A stretch of 64,000 nt of DNA, from NCBI GenBank assembly GCA_030522415.1, contig CM060121.1, forward strand, positions 2,296,976-2,360,975, in the 5' to 3' direction. Below the pieces are notes generated by a model. The model had not been told where the DNA came from. It saw only the letters and a program-made list of their open reading frames with translations, and ran no database searches. How positions within the stretch are numbered: position 1 is the stretch's first letter; each line of letters begins with the position of its first letter. Below are positions 11,946-44,975 of the stretch, piece by piece. The translations under genes were made by a program, and so were the position numbers. The DNA is from Channallabes apus (Eukaryota; Chordata; Actinopteri; Siluriformes; Clariidae).

Positions 11946-12159
11946 GTAATGTTACTGTTAATATCTAAATATAATACACAGTATGTTCTTTAATCAGATA
12001 GTACTTTCAATCAAATAATACATTTATGAATGGCTACAGAGATTATCTCAAAAAGCAATTTAAGGCACATTTTGACATTTTATCATTTGTGTAAACCCTT
12101 GTGATGAGAGTTGTAAGGAGTCAGGACTGTCTACCAGATATGTGTCTATCTGTCTGTTC

Positions 12160-12335
12160 ATTAATATGTCAGTCTATCTATCTATTCATCTGTCAGTTCA
12201 TCTATCAAATGATCTGTTATGCCTGTTTTTATGTCTACTTGTCAGTGTCAGTCTCTTAATTTATCTATCTATATATCTATCTATCTATCTATCTATCCTC
12301 TGTCTGTCTGTCTGTTCGTTCATTCATTCATTCAT
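12160..12335. repeat. Compound tetranucleotide microsatellite
   Basis: Degenerate (TCTA)n, (TCTG)n and (ATTC)n runs lie in series. They generate spurious open frames of Leu, Ser, Ile and Tyr. Confidence 0.85.
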
Positions 12336-12625
12336 TCATCTTCTATACCGCTTTATCCTGTATTTACTGTAGGGTCGCGGGGACCTGGAGCCTATCCCAG
12401 GAGACTCTGGGCACGAGGCAGGGTACACACACACACACACACACACACACTCATTCACACACTATGGTCAATTTAGGAACGCCAATTAGCCTAACCTGCA
12501 TATCTTTGGACTGTGGGAGGAAACCGGAGTACCCGGAGGAAGCCTGCCAAGCACGGGGAGAACATGCAAACTCCATGCACACAGAGATGGGAATCGAGCC
12601 TGGCCGGGAATTGAACCCGCCTGTC
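12335..12625 (-). mobile_element. SINE-like fish interspersed repeat, copy 2
   Basis: This is the reverse complement of the blocks seen at 11230-11535: CTGGAGCCTATCCCAGG, a CA microsatellite, GGACTGTGGGAGGAAACCGG, CATGCAAACTCCATGC, and a TTGAACCCG-type inverted B box. The tRNA-like head appears truncated at the right end. Confidence 0.7.
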
Positions 12626-12664
12626 TGTCTGTTTGTCTATCAGAGATTTATCTAACTTTTAGCT

Positions 12665-14157
12665 CATCTATGGTGGCGGGGCCCCGGGGGTGGATGAGAT
12701 CCGCCCAGAGTTCCTCAAGACTCTGGATGTTGTAGGGCTGTCATGGTTGACACGTCTCTGCAACATTGCATGGACATCGGGGACAGTGCCTCTGGACTGG
12801 CAAACTGGGGAGGTGGTCCCCCCCTTCAAGAAGGGGGACTGGAGAGTGTGTTCCAACTACAGAGGGATCACACTCCTCAGCCTCCCCAGGAAAGTCTATT
12901 CAGGGGTCCTGGAAAGGAGGGTCCGTCGGATAGTCGAACCTCGGATTCAGGAGGAGCAGTGTGGTTTTCGTCCAGGTCGCGGAACAGTGGACCAGCTCTA
13001 CACCCTTAGCAGGGTCCTGGAGGGGGCATGGAAGTTTGCCCAACCAGTCTACATGTGCTTTGTGGACTTGGAGAAGGCATTCGACCGTGTCCCTCGGGGA
13101 GTCCTGTGGGGGGTACTCCGGGAGTATGGGATATCGGATTCCCTGTTAAGGGCTGTCCGGGGCCTGTACAACCAGTGTCGGAGCTTGGTCCGCATTGCCG
13201 GTAGTAAGTCGGACCTGTTTCCAGTGAGAGTAGGACTCCGAAAGGGCTGCCCTTTGTCACCGATCCTCTTCATAATTTTTATGGACAGGATTTCTAGGCG
13301 CAGCCAGGGCGTTGAGGGGGTACAGTTTGGTGGGCTCAGGATTGGGTCACTGCTTTTTGCAGATGACGTTGTTCTGTTGGCCTCATCACCCTGTGACCTA
13401 CAGCTCTCACTGGATCGGTTCGCAGCCGAGTGTGAAGCGGCTGGGATGAGAATCAGCACCTCCAATTCTGAGGCCATGGTCCTCAGCCGGAAAAGGGTGG
13501 AGTGCCCTCTCAGGGTTGGGAGTGAGATCCTGCCCCAAGTGGAGGAGTTTAAGTATCTCGGGGTCTTGTTCACGAGTGAGGGTAAAATGGAGCGGGAGAT
13601 CGACAGGCGGATCGGGGCAGCGTCTGCAGTGATGCGGGCTCTGTATCGGTCCGTCGTGGTGAAGAAGGAGCTGAGCTCTCAATTTACCGGTCGATCTACG
13701 TTCCTACCCTCACCTATGGTCATGAGCTGTGGGTAGTGACCGAAAGAACAAGATCGCGAATGCAAGCGGCCGAAATGAGTTTCCTCCGCAGGGTGTCTGG
13801 GCTCTCCCTTAGAGATAGGGTGAGAAGCTCAGTCATCCGGGAGGGGCTCAGAGTAGAGCCGCTGCTCCTCCGCATCGAGAGGAGCCAGATGAGGTGGCTT
13901 GGGCATCTATTTAGGATGCCCCCTGGACACCTCCCTTGTGAGGTGTTCCGGACACGCCCCACCAGAAAGAGACCCCGGGGAAGACCCAGGACACGCTGGA
14001 GGGACTATGTCTCTCGGCTGGCCTGGGAACGCCTTGGGATCCCCCCGGAAGAGCTGGAAGAAGTGGCCAGGGAGAGGGAAGTCTGGGCATCCCTGCTGAA
14101 GCTGCTGCCCCCGCGACCCGACCTCGGATAAGCGGAAGAAAATGGATGGATGGATGG
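12665..14157 (+). mobile_element. 5'-truncated Rex3/RTE-like LINE with frameshifted reverse transcriptase
   Basis: The open frame from about 12690 encodes a non-LTR reverse transcriptase: GVDEIRPEFLK-type start, CGFRPGRGTVDQL, FVDLEKAFDRVPR, GLRKGCPLSPILF and the catalytic block FADDVVLLA near 13355. It breaks near 13680-13736. The rest of the protein (RMQAAEMSFLRRVSGL ... RWRDYV) continues in another frame to a stop at 14131. The element ends in GATG repeats (about 14143-14157), the 3' tail reported for Rex3. The endonuclease domain is missing, so this copy is 5'-truncated and inactive. Confidence 0.85.
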
Positions 14158-14240
14158 GTCTATTTTTTATTAACTACATTGCAATCGAAAATAATCAGTT
14201 TGTTTATCAGTATATAGAAACTGTATGGGATGGGAGTTTA

Positions 14241-14720
14241 TTATAACACTATAATGGTTATAGTTATTATAGATTCATGTCCAAAGCTATGCCAAGTATA
14301 ATACAATAAAATAAAAAAGGTCATAGCTTTAGCTTTGATTATTACACACACTGTGGTCTCCAGTTCACATGTGTAAATAATTCCTTGTGCTCCCAGAGCC
14401 GCTTTTTCACTCTGAGGGAAGAAAAACACCATAGACGTGATAATCTGGTGATTCAGTACATTCAGGTGGTCAGCTGACTTCATTTTATTGCCCCATAACG
14501 TTGCTGAGTCTCGACCTGAATAACTGATCAACCCCAGATCATAACACTGTCTCCAGAGGACGTGTACAGTGGACACTATGCATGATGGTGCATCGCTTCA
14601 TGTCCTTCACTTCTTACCCTGACACGCCCATCACTCTGGAATAGGGTCAGTCTGGACTCATCAGGTCACATGACCTTTTAACATCGCTCCAAAATCCAGT
14701 CTTTATGCTCTCTAGCAACC
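14241..14720 (-). pseudogene. Decayed Tc1-like transposase fragment
   Basis: The minus-strand translation includes MKSADHLNVLNHQIITSMVFFFP, resembling the Tc1-family block that precedes the second catalytic acid. Further upstream are remnants of the region around the first catalytic acid, in other frames. Stops and frame changes show it is dead. Terminal inverted repeats were not identified. Confidence 0.6.
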
Positions 14721-15504
14721 CAAAGTCGTTTTTCTGATGAGTCTCACCATCAAGTGGTTTTCTTGTGGACACAGCTGTTTAGTCCCAATCCTGTGAGTTC
14801 TCATCATATTGTGTGTGTGTGTGTGTGGAAATGCTCTTACTTTCACTATTAAACATAGCTTTGTTTTTATAACCAGTCATTTCAAATGTCGTTAGTTGCT
14901 TAAGGCTGCCCAATCATTTGACCATTCTGTAATGGAGACTTTTTTGCGGTTGTTTTGGCTCATTTCTCACAGTAGACTTGCATTTCTCACAACTCCTTGT
15001 ACGATTCTCTAAACATTCCTGTGCCAAAAGGTGATATTTTTGTTATTCAGTGGCTCGAAAATGAAGAGTCCCATGAAGACTGTGTAAGCCACGGGAGTGA
15101 AGATCTTTAGTCACTTTATCAAAATGAAATTCAAAGTGCTTCAGTACATTTTTCAGTAAACATGATCTTGCCATTTATGAAGACAACAATATACCAACTC
15201 ATAAAAAGTATAAATGAGCAAAAGTTCTAAGATATTTATTATACTCCAAATAATAATTTACAGTAAAAGAGGACAAGGTCACAACTTTTAATTGTTCTTC
15301 TCAATCAAAGAAATTTGTACAAAGTACAGCTTTGCAAATAATGAATAAAAATGACAACAAAATGTATGATTGAAATACAGAACTGCTTCATATAAACTGT
15401 GGTTCAGTAGTTGTGAAAATATCTTACTGCAGAGAACTTTAACACGCTTCTTTTAACTGCACATCTCTGCCCACAGGTTTTCTTCTACATCTACCTCCCG
15501 CCTG

Positions 15505-15539
<35 letters not shown>

Positions 15540-15540
15540 G
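15505..15540. repeat. (CT)n microsatellite
   Basis: An almost pure CT dinucleotide tract. The adjoining region 14.8-15.5 kb holds no gene. Confidence 0.9.
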
Positions 15541-15767
15541 CTGCGCTCTTTGGTCCGCTTCTTCCACAGTGAGACCACGCTTTTCCAGCCGTCCACCATC
15601 ATGGCTAATATTTTATCAGGAAACATGTCTGATTGTCTTTCTCTCATACGTACCAACACACACTACAGTATGTGTGAGTTTTGTTCCTGTTTCACATTGA
15701 CATTGTAGAGCATTTGCATTTCCATCCGCATTAGCCTTCACATCTTCATATTTACCGATATAACGAC

Positions 15768-16435
15768 TAGAGATGTTCCGATACCATTTTTCCCCTCCCG
15801 ATACCGATTCCGATACTTGGGCTCAGAGTATCGGCCGATACCGAGTACTCCATGAAACACAGACACGAGGCGAGGTCTTACAGGAAAAAGGGTAAGGAAA
15901 GGGTTAAAGGCTCTGTGCGGCCTTTTCCACTTCGGCGGCAGGGATGCGAAGGCGGGCTCTACACGGAAGTGAAGGTGCTCGCGCAGCTCGTTCATGCGCT
16001 CCTCTCGCGGAGATCAAAGGCGCCCCCCTTTTTAAAGTCTCTGGGGCGCATCACATCGCCCTGCTCATGTGCCACTGTCTCTCATAAAATCCACCGCGTC
16101 GCAAAGTCCAGCTTCCCAACATTCAGACCCCGAGCTACACTCCCCGCTGTGTTTTATAGCGCCGGGATCATTAGCGGCGATAGCTCATGGGCCGTTGCCT
16201 GATTCTGTGGCCCTGCTCCTTCACATACCTAAAAGGGGGGGGGGCGCCTAACTAGTGAGCGAGGAGCGATATCAATTTGGGCGCACGCCCATCACAGGCG
16301 CACGCCGTGACACTCTGTAAGTAAGCTAAGCTAGCGGGCATAAATAGGTTATGTTTAGGAAAATGGTATCGGATCGGTACGTGGACTCAAATACTCGCCG
16401 ATTCCGATACCAGTATCGGAATCGGAACAACCCTA
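15768..16435. mobile_element. Intact 668-bp hAT-type MITE
   Basis: The perfect 8-bp target duplication ATAACGAC lies at 15760-15767 and 16436-16443. The termini are inverted: TAGAGATGTTCCGATACC on the left; the right end, reverse-complemented, begins TAGGGTTGTTCCGAT. Subterminal sequence is dense in TATCGG/CCGATA. The interior has no transposase frame. The 8-bp duplication places it with hAT elements. Confidence 0.9.
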
Positions 16436-16542
16436 ATAACGACTTCACGCTTTAAACTTGTATGGCAAGTGTCTGTGATAAATATGTTCCTATGTCTAAT
16501 CACTTAGCTTGTGATGTCTCACACAGTGAAAAAGCACCTTTA

Positions 16543-17060
16543 TACACCGAGCAGCCATAACATCATGACCACCTGCCTAATATTGAGTAGACCCCCCCCC
16601 CCCCCCCATCATAAGAGTGATGCACCGTGTGAATAATAATATATCCCACCCACTTCCGGCTGCCATTATAGCGAGATATTGAAAATGTAGCTATTGTGGG
16701 AAGGGTCAAATTGTGATGGCTAGAGGACTTGGGTCAGAACGAGTCCAAACCAGCAGGTCTTGTGTGATGTTCCTGGTCTGCAGTGTGATCCAAGGAAGGA
16801 AAACTTGTGAACTGGCGACAGGATCATGGGTGGCCTGGGCTTACCGATGCACATGGGGAGTGAAGGCTGGCCCGTGTAGTCTGATCCAATAGAAGACCTT
16901 CTGTAGATCAAATTGATGAAAAGGTTCATGCTGATTCCAATAGAAAGGTATCAGAACACACACACACACACACACACAAACGGGCCATTACTGTTGGGGT
17001 GGCAAAAGGGGGATGTATGCAGTATTAGGTGTGTGTTCATAATGTTATGGCTGATCAGTA
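16543..17060. mobile_element. TIR element carrying the CAGCCATAACAT terminus
   Basis: The left end TACACCGAGCAGCCATAACA and the right end TGTTATGGCTGATCAGTA are imperfect inverted repeats over about 35 bp, and both abut TA. The interior includes a poly-C run (about 16592-16608) and a CA microsatellite (about 16956-16978) and no transposase. Probably a non-autonomous Tc1/mariner-type element. Confidence 0.65.
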
Positions 17061-17639
17061 GAACTAACTCATTCATTTATCATGCAATTTAAATTAAAAT
17101 TATTTCTTTCTCTTGCTTTTTTTATTTATTTATTTTCTTTTACAAAAATGGGAATCTTAATGCTGTGGCCTAAGAAATGAGCCAAATCACACGTACCATG
17201 CTCTCAGTACCATATATTCATAATGTATCTTTAAAATTACATATTGCATATTATGTTATGTATTATATTATACATGTTAGAGTTTGTTAATCTTTGGTTT
17301 AACATGTTTTGTGTGAACCAGTGAATAAACAGTGCAGTAATACACATCAGGCTTGCAGACACAAACAGGTGCATGATGCAACTTTCTTTAAAACAAAATT
17401 ATGTTAAACTGGACATTCAACAACAATAGCTGAAAGTATATATAAAAAATAAATATATTTTTTTTAATATAAAAACTAAACAGAAGCTTTTAATAAACAG
17501 AATCTAACTGTTTTTGTACGCTCTAGAAAATATAACTGGGATTTAACTGCACAGAATAGGGCGCGTCCTAAATCGAGCCGACTTCACTAAATAGGGGTTT
17601 CAGCAAGCGCGGGAAATAACCGCTTCTCAACGCGAGCGA

Positions 17640-18586
17640 AGTGCCCTGCTTGTCTACTGTGCAAAGGCGTTTGAGTTCGAGCCCTCGTGAGTGTTTGGAT
17701 CCCCGTGCGGATGTGACATTTCAGAGAGGAGCGCGACCGCCATTTTGAGTTTTAGCTCTGCGCTGCACATCAGGAACCAAACAGGAGCGGAGAGAGAGAG
17801 AGAGAATAAGTGAGTGAGAAAGAGTGGGATAGACGGGATAGAAAGAGCCGCTCTGGCCGTGACCGGGCAAAAAAAAAAAAAAGAAGGTATAAATACACGT
17901 ATTAGATATAGAGTTTTATTGAGAAAGCGTTTTCGGTTACTGCGCGTGAACGTGTGAAAGAGAAGCACGAGCGTCTTTTGTCGGGTTAAACTTCTAACTG
18001 AGTGCGGATTTAAATGAACAATCCGGTTTGAATGGATTGCATTTCTCGCCGCTCCCCCCTGACAGAGGGACAATCGGAGGAGCACACGGACTGGAAACAC
18101 TGCGAGGGAAGATAAATATATATAATTTTCCTCAGAAATCGCATGACTCGCTTGTTATTGTTTTTTTTCCTGTATTCACGTTTGTGCGCTAGTTTACGAT
18201 AACTAGCATCAGCTAGCTGTAAACACAACAGGGTATTTGCTTGTTTTTCGTTCATAGTTTTGTTTTATTGTTATCTTGGAGTCTTTTTTTTTTTTTTTTG
18301 GGAGAGTTTAAGCTCACGTAGTGTCGCCGCTGTCCCATCAAAAGGCGCCGAGATTGGGCGAATAGCGAGCAAATACGTCCGCGTTTCTCTGCCCGCGCCC
18401 CCGCCGGCCTCCCTCCCTCGCTCCCCGGCGCCGACCTCAGGAAAACCCGAGGTCGCGTCACCGCAGGCCCGGCCCGACCCGTGCAGCCGCGATCCGCCGC
18501 ACATACACCCTCCTTTCGCTACGGAACCCGAACCGGATCAAGCCGAGGGAAACCAAGACGAAGACGGCAATAGTGAGGTCACAAAC
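17640..18586 (+). promoter_or_regulatory. usp7: usp7 promoter and 5' leader region, CpG-rich
   Basis: GC- and CpG-rich DNA immediately precedes the usp7 start, in sharp contrast to the AT-rich flanks. A YY1-like GACCGCCATTTTGA lies at 17735-17748, a position typical of TATA-less start regions. The frame from about 18260 to the start codon is open but contains no in-frame ATG upstream of 18587. The transcription start is not determined. Confidence 0.5.
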
Positions 18587-39223
<20,637 letters not shown>

Positions 39224-40860
39224 CGCGCTCTGTCTCCGCCCTAACCTCCCCTAATTAAAGACTCTAACCAGAAGTTGTGTGTGTGTGTATGTGTGAGAGA
39301 GAGTGTGTATGCGCACACCACTTTTTACCACCTGCCCTGCGGTTACACAGGCCCTGCCTATGAAGTCTTCAGCAAACCAGAGTTCCTGCTCATCGTTTTT
39401 CTTTCTTTTGTTCTTTTCTTTTCCTCCTCCCCCTTTAGAAGCTCTTCGATTCGACTTCAGTCGCCTGCCTGGGTTTTTTTTTTTCTTGTTGTTTTTTTTT
39501 TTTTTTTTTTTTCTGTTTTGTCTGGGAGAATGAATTGTATTTTAACAAACGGGGGAACAGAATGAACTTTCTAGACAGGTTCTTTTTGTTTGTTTGTTTG
39601 TTTGTTTTTTCAGTTTTGGTTTTGTTTTCCTTTTTAATTTTCCTTTTTAAAGAATTGCTACAGCAAGAGAGCTGCTGCGTGCATAGCGAGGGAGGGCGAA
39701 GGAAGGATGAACGGACGGACGGATTGAAAACTTTGGCCATTTACTCACACATTAAAGAAAAAAAAAATGGACAAAGGGATGGATGTCGAATATTTAACCA
39801 ACTTTTAACCAAAAAGGGACACCACTGATGGCTGAATCCTCGCTGGTAACTCCGAAGCAGTTTCGTGATTTCTTGTCCCTTAGCGAAAAACTAGTTTTGT
39901 TGTTTTTTTTTTTTGTTTGTTTGTTTGGGTTTTTTTTCCGTGTTTACGCAACTCTCACTTAGTTCAGTTAAGAATGAAGTCGTATCTTTCATGGATAACT
40001 TGTATAATAAAAATAAAGATCCACAGCTTCGTTTTAAAAACAAACAACAAACGAAATGAATCGTCTGTACTTCATTTTGCACGTTGGCACTTAATATCAA
40101 AGGTTTTACATTTTTCCACAAAATGTAATCTTTGGCCGTGTTTTGGCCCCCGAGGCCCCCCTGTCCCCCTCGATCGTGTGTTCCTTTTCTGTCTTTCTCT
40201 CCCCCAGCCCCACCCTCTTGCGCTTTCTCCCCTTCTGGGTTTTCCACTCATTTTCGTTCCTCTGTCGTTTTTGCCGTTGGGATTGGAGGCGGTGATGCTA
40301 CACACTCGTCCTATGTTAGCAGGAGGCTGCAGACTTTCACTAGACTGGTTCGGAATGTAGAGAAACCAGCGTTGAAACGAACCATTATTGTTTAGATTTT
40401 TTTGTTGTTGTTTCCCCCCCATTTTGTTCCTTTCTCCCTTCAAGTTTTTTTTCCCCCCCTTTTTCGATGCACAGGAGGAGGCGTGCTCCAGAGTGCGTAG
40501 TCTGCTTTGTAAAGACAAACATTTAAAATTGTATATTTAAAAAGAATGGACATGTAAAATTAAAGACACACTTTTGTTGGGTACAGATGGATTCAGATGT
40601 TCATATTCATTGTGTGTATTTTGGACACCGTATTATTTTTATTATTTTTCTTTCTTTCCCTCAACTTCTTGCTCTAAGTTCGTTTTAAGTGCAGATGCGG
40701 ATCACATCTTTTGATTCCGATTCCCACGATGCCCCCCCCCCCCCCCTCCACCCCCCAGTCTAATTCCTCCGTGTAGCAGCAGTGTACAACAACTATTCCT
40801 GTATATTGCCTTTTTGCTGAAAAATGTATGTTGAATAAAATTTTCTATAAAAGCTACTGC
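39224..40860 (+). other. usp7: usp7 3' UTR
   Basis: Non-coding sequence follows the TGA at 39221-39223, with T-rich tracts. AATAAA at 40834-40839 is the best terminal polyadenylation signal; a nearer AATAAA-like cluster at about 40005-40017 could give a shorter transcript. Confidence 0.65.
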
Positions 40861-43700
40861 AACTATTGATGGAACATTGTGATCCTGAGAAGAGGTTTTT
40901 CCCTACACTGGTTGGCACGTCAGTGCTGCAATTAAAACATGTTGGGCTGCTACATGTTTGCAATTCTGGAGAGTTTATCTGAGTTTGGAGTCGTATATTA
41001 TTTTATTTTTTTTCCCCCCACAGAAATGAGTTAAGAGGATAGGATGTTTTAAGAAGTCTTAGTTTGTCCATCTGATATTACCGTTAGTACGATATCGCAA
41101 GAACAGTTGAATGTTTGTAGGATTTATTAGAATTATCCTACACTTGTTTGGATCAATTTTATCATCTGGTTAGTAAGTCATAGCAAGGGCGAATATCGGT
41201 CATACCAGAGGATGTTAAAGTCAAACTAGGACTTGTGATCATACGTCTTGTGAATGGAAGCATAAAAGTGATTTTTTTACGGATGGAAATAAGCTCTTCC
41301 CTACTTGCCAGGTGGTTACCATAAAACCCAGTATATACTGTATATTTCAAGTCTCCAGTTTGTACCAACACAAGTGAATAAGATTACCTTAACTGTTTGG
41401 CTAATCTTTTTTTTTTTTCTCCAGGCTAAACGTTGCCATGCACCAAACAATGACATTAATTTTATAAAAATGACTGATTCGTTGTCAATCTGTTAGCAAG
41501 GTTATGTTAATTATACTTTATCTTATACCTTTTATTATATCTTTTTCTGACAAATTCCTCCTGCGTTACTCATGGTTACATGAGCTCAGTCTAATTTTTC
41601 AGATTAAAAAAAAAAGTTAGTGATGTAAACATGCTACATTTTTATATTTATTTCAACTAGGTATGGTTAAGGTGATCAATATTTATTCTAATTAATAAGA
41701 ATAGTTTTAACAAACAAAGGCAAATACAATCTACACATACTAAGCATCTGACCTGTGGATGTTTGGGTAAAAATTGAGACCATAATCCAACACCCATTTA
41801 AAGACATTGTTTTCTTAATTTTTTTAATAAGGCAAACACACTCAGTTACATTATTGACTTGCACGTCGTTGTAATAGAGCTCTACATTGCAATGAAAAAA
41901 AAATACAGTTAAAAATTTTGATTTATGGAGAATTATGTACAAAGCACAGATGTCCCAGTTACTAGCATTAATGTCCAGGTTTGAGTCTGTTGGAGAACCT
42001 GGTGGTACCGGTACCTTCGTGCCGTATTGCTTATTAATGCAGGAGTGTATCAGGAGCAGTTTAATATTTTGTACAATCATAATGAAATATGTATAAAACA
42101 CTTGTAGAGCCCAACGCCCCAATAATATCCGCACCCCACACTGCGAGAAATCCTCAAAGGATGTGATATTTTAATAATAATAATAATAATAATGGTAACT
42201 GTATGAGTAGTGTTCAGTTGCTTTTCTAGCCTCTGTACTCACTACACATTTATTTCCTTCATATAAAACACCGGATTTATCTGTTCAGGTGATTTTGTTC
42301 GAGTGCATGGAGTCCTGACCATCTGTTTTAAATCAGCATTTTTCAATCCGGTCCACTGTTTTAACACTATAGTTCACTCATAAATGGTGTCAGTTGTAAG
42401 AAAAGAAAAGTTTGAATTTAAAAAGGTTAACAGTGTTGCTCTGTAATAAAAAGTAATTTTACTTTAGAAAATCTACTGTCAGGTTGGCTCATGTTAGATA
42501 ACAAGCTAACGATATTTAGGAATTTGACCTTAAATGCTTTCAGAGATTTTGTCACAATAGCTCATGTTCGCTAGCTAGCAAGCATTAGCGGAAAAGAAAA
42601 GCTAGATTTGGAAATTAGTTTTAAATACTTTGAGAATTTACATCAGTTTGGCTAATGCTAGCTAGCTAGTGGGATAAAGATATAAAGGATTTTTACTGAA
42701 ATTACTTCAGGTTAGCTAGCTAGCATAAGCAGTGAAGATTTGGAAGTTCTATCAGGTTTAGCTCAGAAGCAAGTGTCAGTAGCAATGAGTAACAGAGTTT
42801 AAGAAGCTGACTTGAAAATAGAAAAAAAAAAAAAAAAAGTGGTTATAATTCTGTAAATCCTCTCAGAAGTTTTGTCAGGTGAGTTCATGTTAGCTAGCTA
42901 GGCTAGTGTTTTCAAGATCCTCTCAGGAATCATGTATGCTCATGTTAGCTAGCTAGCACTAAAAGGGAAGATCATGGACATGAATGAAGAGATGAATATA
43001 ACTGAACTAGCCTGTCTGTATGCTAACAGGCTAATGTTTTCAAGATCCTCTCAGGAATCATGTCTGCTATGCTCATGTTAGCAAGCTAGTTCAGCATTAT
43101 CTGTAAAGAATGTTTGAAGAAATGATGTTTTAAAATTGTTTAAATCATTAGCATGTTACTTAAATGTTTAGCACTAAATTAACATTAAAGAATTGAACAA
43201 AAAAAAATAAAAAATCCTCAATCCACTTTTTAAGATTAGTTAATGTATGCTAGCTGCTTAGCATGTATTATTTTGTTGCAGGGAAATAAAATTATATTTA
43301 TTCATGCAATAATTTAGTTTTTAAAAGTTATCTATTTATGCTATTGGCTTTAATAAAAAAGAAAAAGAAATCCTGTTAGGTTAGCTCATGTTAGTTAATT
43401 AGCAAGAGTTTAAAAGAAGTCGGAAGGCGCTGATCATATGAATCAAAACATCCTAAATGTCTGAAGCGATGGTTGTGTATTGCAGTGGCAAATTATCATA
43501 ATCATAATACTATTCATTTTTTTTAATTATTTTTTTTATTTTTTATTTTTATGCCAAATGGTCCATCAGCTAATCTCATGTTCATACATGATCATGTCGA
43601 CGTGATGGTGGTAGGTGTGTTGTGTGTGTGTTTTTGTTGTTGTTGTTGTTGTTCTTTCTTTTTCTGCAGTAATGTTGTAAGCATTAAGTGTAGCCGGGTT
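40861..43700. other. Intergenic DNA between usp7 and the LITAF-like gene; diverged GCTAGC-rich repeats
   Basis: No gene is recognised. From about 42470 to 43420 a degenerate repeated block recurs, built on TTAGCTCATGTTAGCTAGC and TTTTCAAGATCCTCTCAGGA motifs. The right end probably contains the 3' UTR of the convergent LITAF-like gene. Confidence 0.55.
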
Positions 43701-43709
43701 TAGCCGGGG

Positions 43710-44975
43710 TCAGCAGCATCTTTTCTTCTCCACGTGCAGAACACGGTGACACTTGGGGCAGGAGTGGTAGACGTCCTTGAAGAATTTGAGGAAGAAAGGC
43801 AGAAGGCAGCAGCCAAGCACTAACCTGAAACACACAATATATAAAATATAATATGTGTGGATAACCACAGTTTATTCACTTGGAGACATTTAAATTTTAC
43901 ATGATCATTGGATCAATTTCTTACTTTTTAAAGGGACAGTTTGTAAGATTTAATAACATTTGTACATCCATAATATTATATACGAATATTACAATACAAA
44001 TAAAAATGACATTTTATATATAACCTTGTGCAAAGTACTGCTCTATGTGTGAAATGTTGCTAATAAAAAAATCTGAGAAAATTAGGTTTAAAGGTTTTTT
44101 ATATAAATAATTTCATATTCATTTATATTTTAAATCTCATACAAAAAGGTTCTCTTACTTGTATGAAAAATGCCTATAAAGTCTATATATACCGGTTAGA
44201 ATGTATATATTATCACAAGTTATCTATGAAAGCTTCAGTATAAACGATGAAGTTTAATGACTCCTACCCGCACACGATGAAGAGGAAGCACATGAGCCAT
44301 GCGTAGGTTCCCACTTTATAGGTGACTTGTGTGAGGATTTGCTCCCGGCAGGAGGTGCACGTGGTCATGCTAGGAGAGCGACCAAAGTCCGATTCATAAT
44401 TCACGTACCTGTTCCTCTCAGGGGTAGTGGACGTCGTCTGAACTGCCAGAGTAAGGGAGGAAAACATTTAGAAAGATAAAATGGGGTTTCAAACTGACGT
44501 GTCCCTGATAATCATCAGCATGCTCACCTGTCGTGGCTTGGGCCGGCACTCTGTAATCTGACCTGGTGGGAGCGGACGCCGGGTCAAACGGCGTGTGCAC
44601 CTTGTACACCCTCACATTGTCCCCTGTGCTGTCTACTACAGAGAACAAGAGGTCATGGCATCATCGCATCATGTGCTGTGTTCTTTACTGGGTATGTGAT
44701 TATAATCAGAACAAAAGTGGACAAGGAACCAATAAGAGGGATCACATCCCTGTGGACACCAACAAAAACATCTCGAAAATTTTGAATAGTTTTGTCCTCG
44801 TGTTACATTTTTTAATACAATAGGATTTTTAATACAATAGGTTTACAGCTTACTGTTTAAAATCATTGACTAAATTCCACTCACTTTTCCTTAATGTAAC
44901 CGAAATAAGTAGAAAGGGGCTGATTTGACACTAACCAGGTACGATGTACGGCGGAGGATTTGTTGTGGAGCTCAT
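43710..44975 (-). CDS. LITAF-domain (LPS-induced TNF factor-like) protein
   Basis: Four coding exons read right to left: 44975-44936, 44635-44528, 44442-44268 and 43824-43710. They join to 438 nt, giving 145 aa, with GT/AG junctions. The N-terminus MSSTTNPPPYIVP carries a PPxY motif (residues 7-10), as in LITAF/SIMPLE, where it recruits WW-domain ubiquitin ligases such as NEDD4. The C-terminal LITAF domain has CTSC at 78-81, a hydrophobic membrane-inserting stretch at about 97-123 and HSCPKCH at 128-134, which together bind zinc. The family sits on the cytosolic face of late endosomes and lysosomes. Which LITAF/CDIP paralogue this is cannot be decided here, so no symbol is given. It is convergent with usp7. 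Confidence 0.9.

Noticed and set aside
13049..13573. Minus-strand open frame of about 174 codons
   Set aside because: It is the antisense shadow of the Rex3-like reverse transcriptase.
12655..14165. Target-site duplication around the Rex3-like copy
   Set aside because: Only a TCTAT-like 5-mer is shared on both sides of a simple-repeat region, which is too weak to support boundaries.
17654..18100. Minus-strand open frame of about 148 codons opposite the usp7 promoter
   Set aside because: Low-complexity Ser/Leu/Phe translation with no recognisable domain or splice context. It is consistent with chance in GC-rich DNA.
18260..18586. N-terminal extension of usp7 by about 109 codons in the same open frame
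   Set aside because: There is no in-frame ATG, the composition is that of a CpG-rich leader, and the known family N-terminus begins at MNH.
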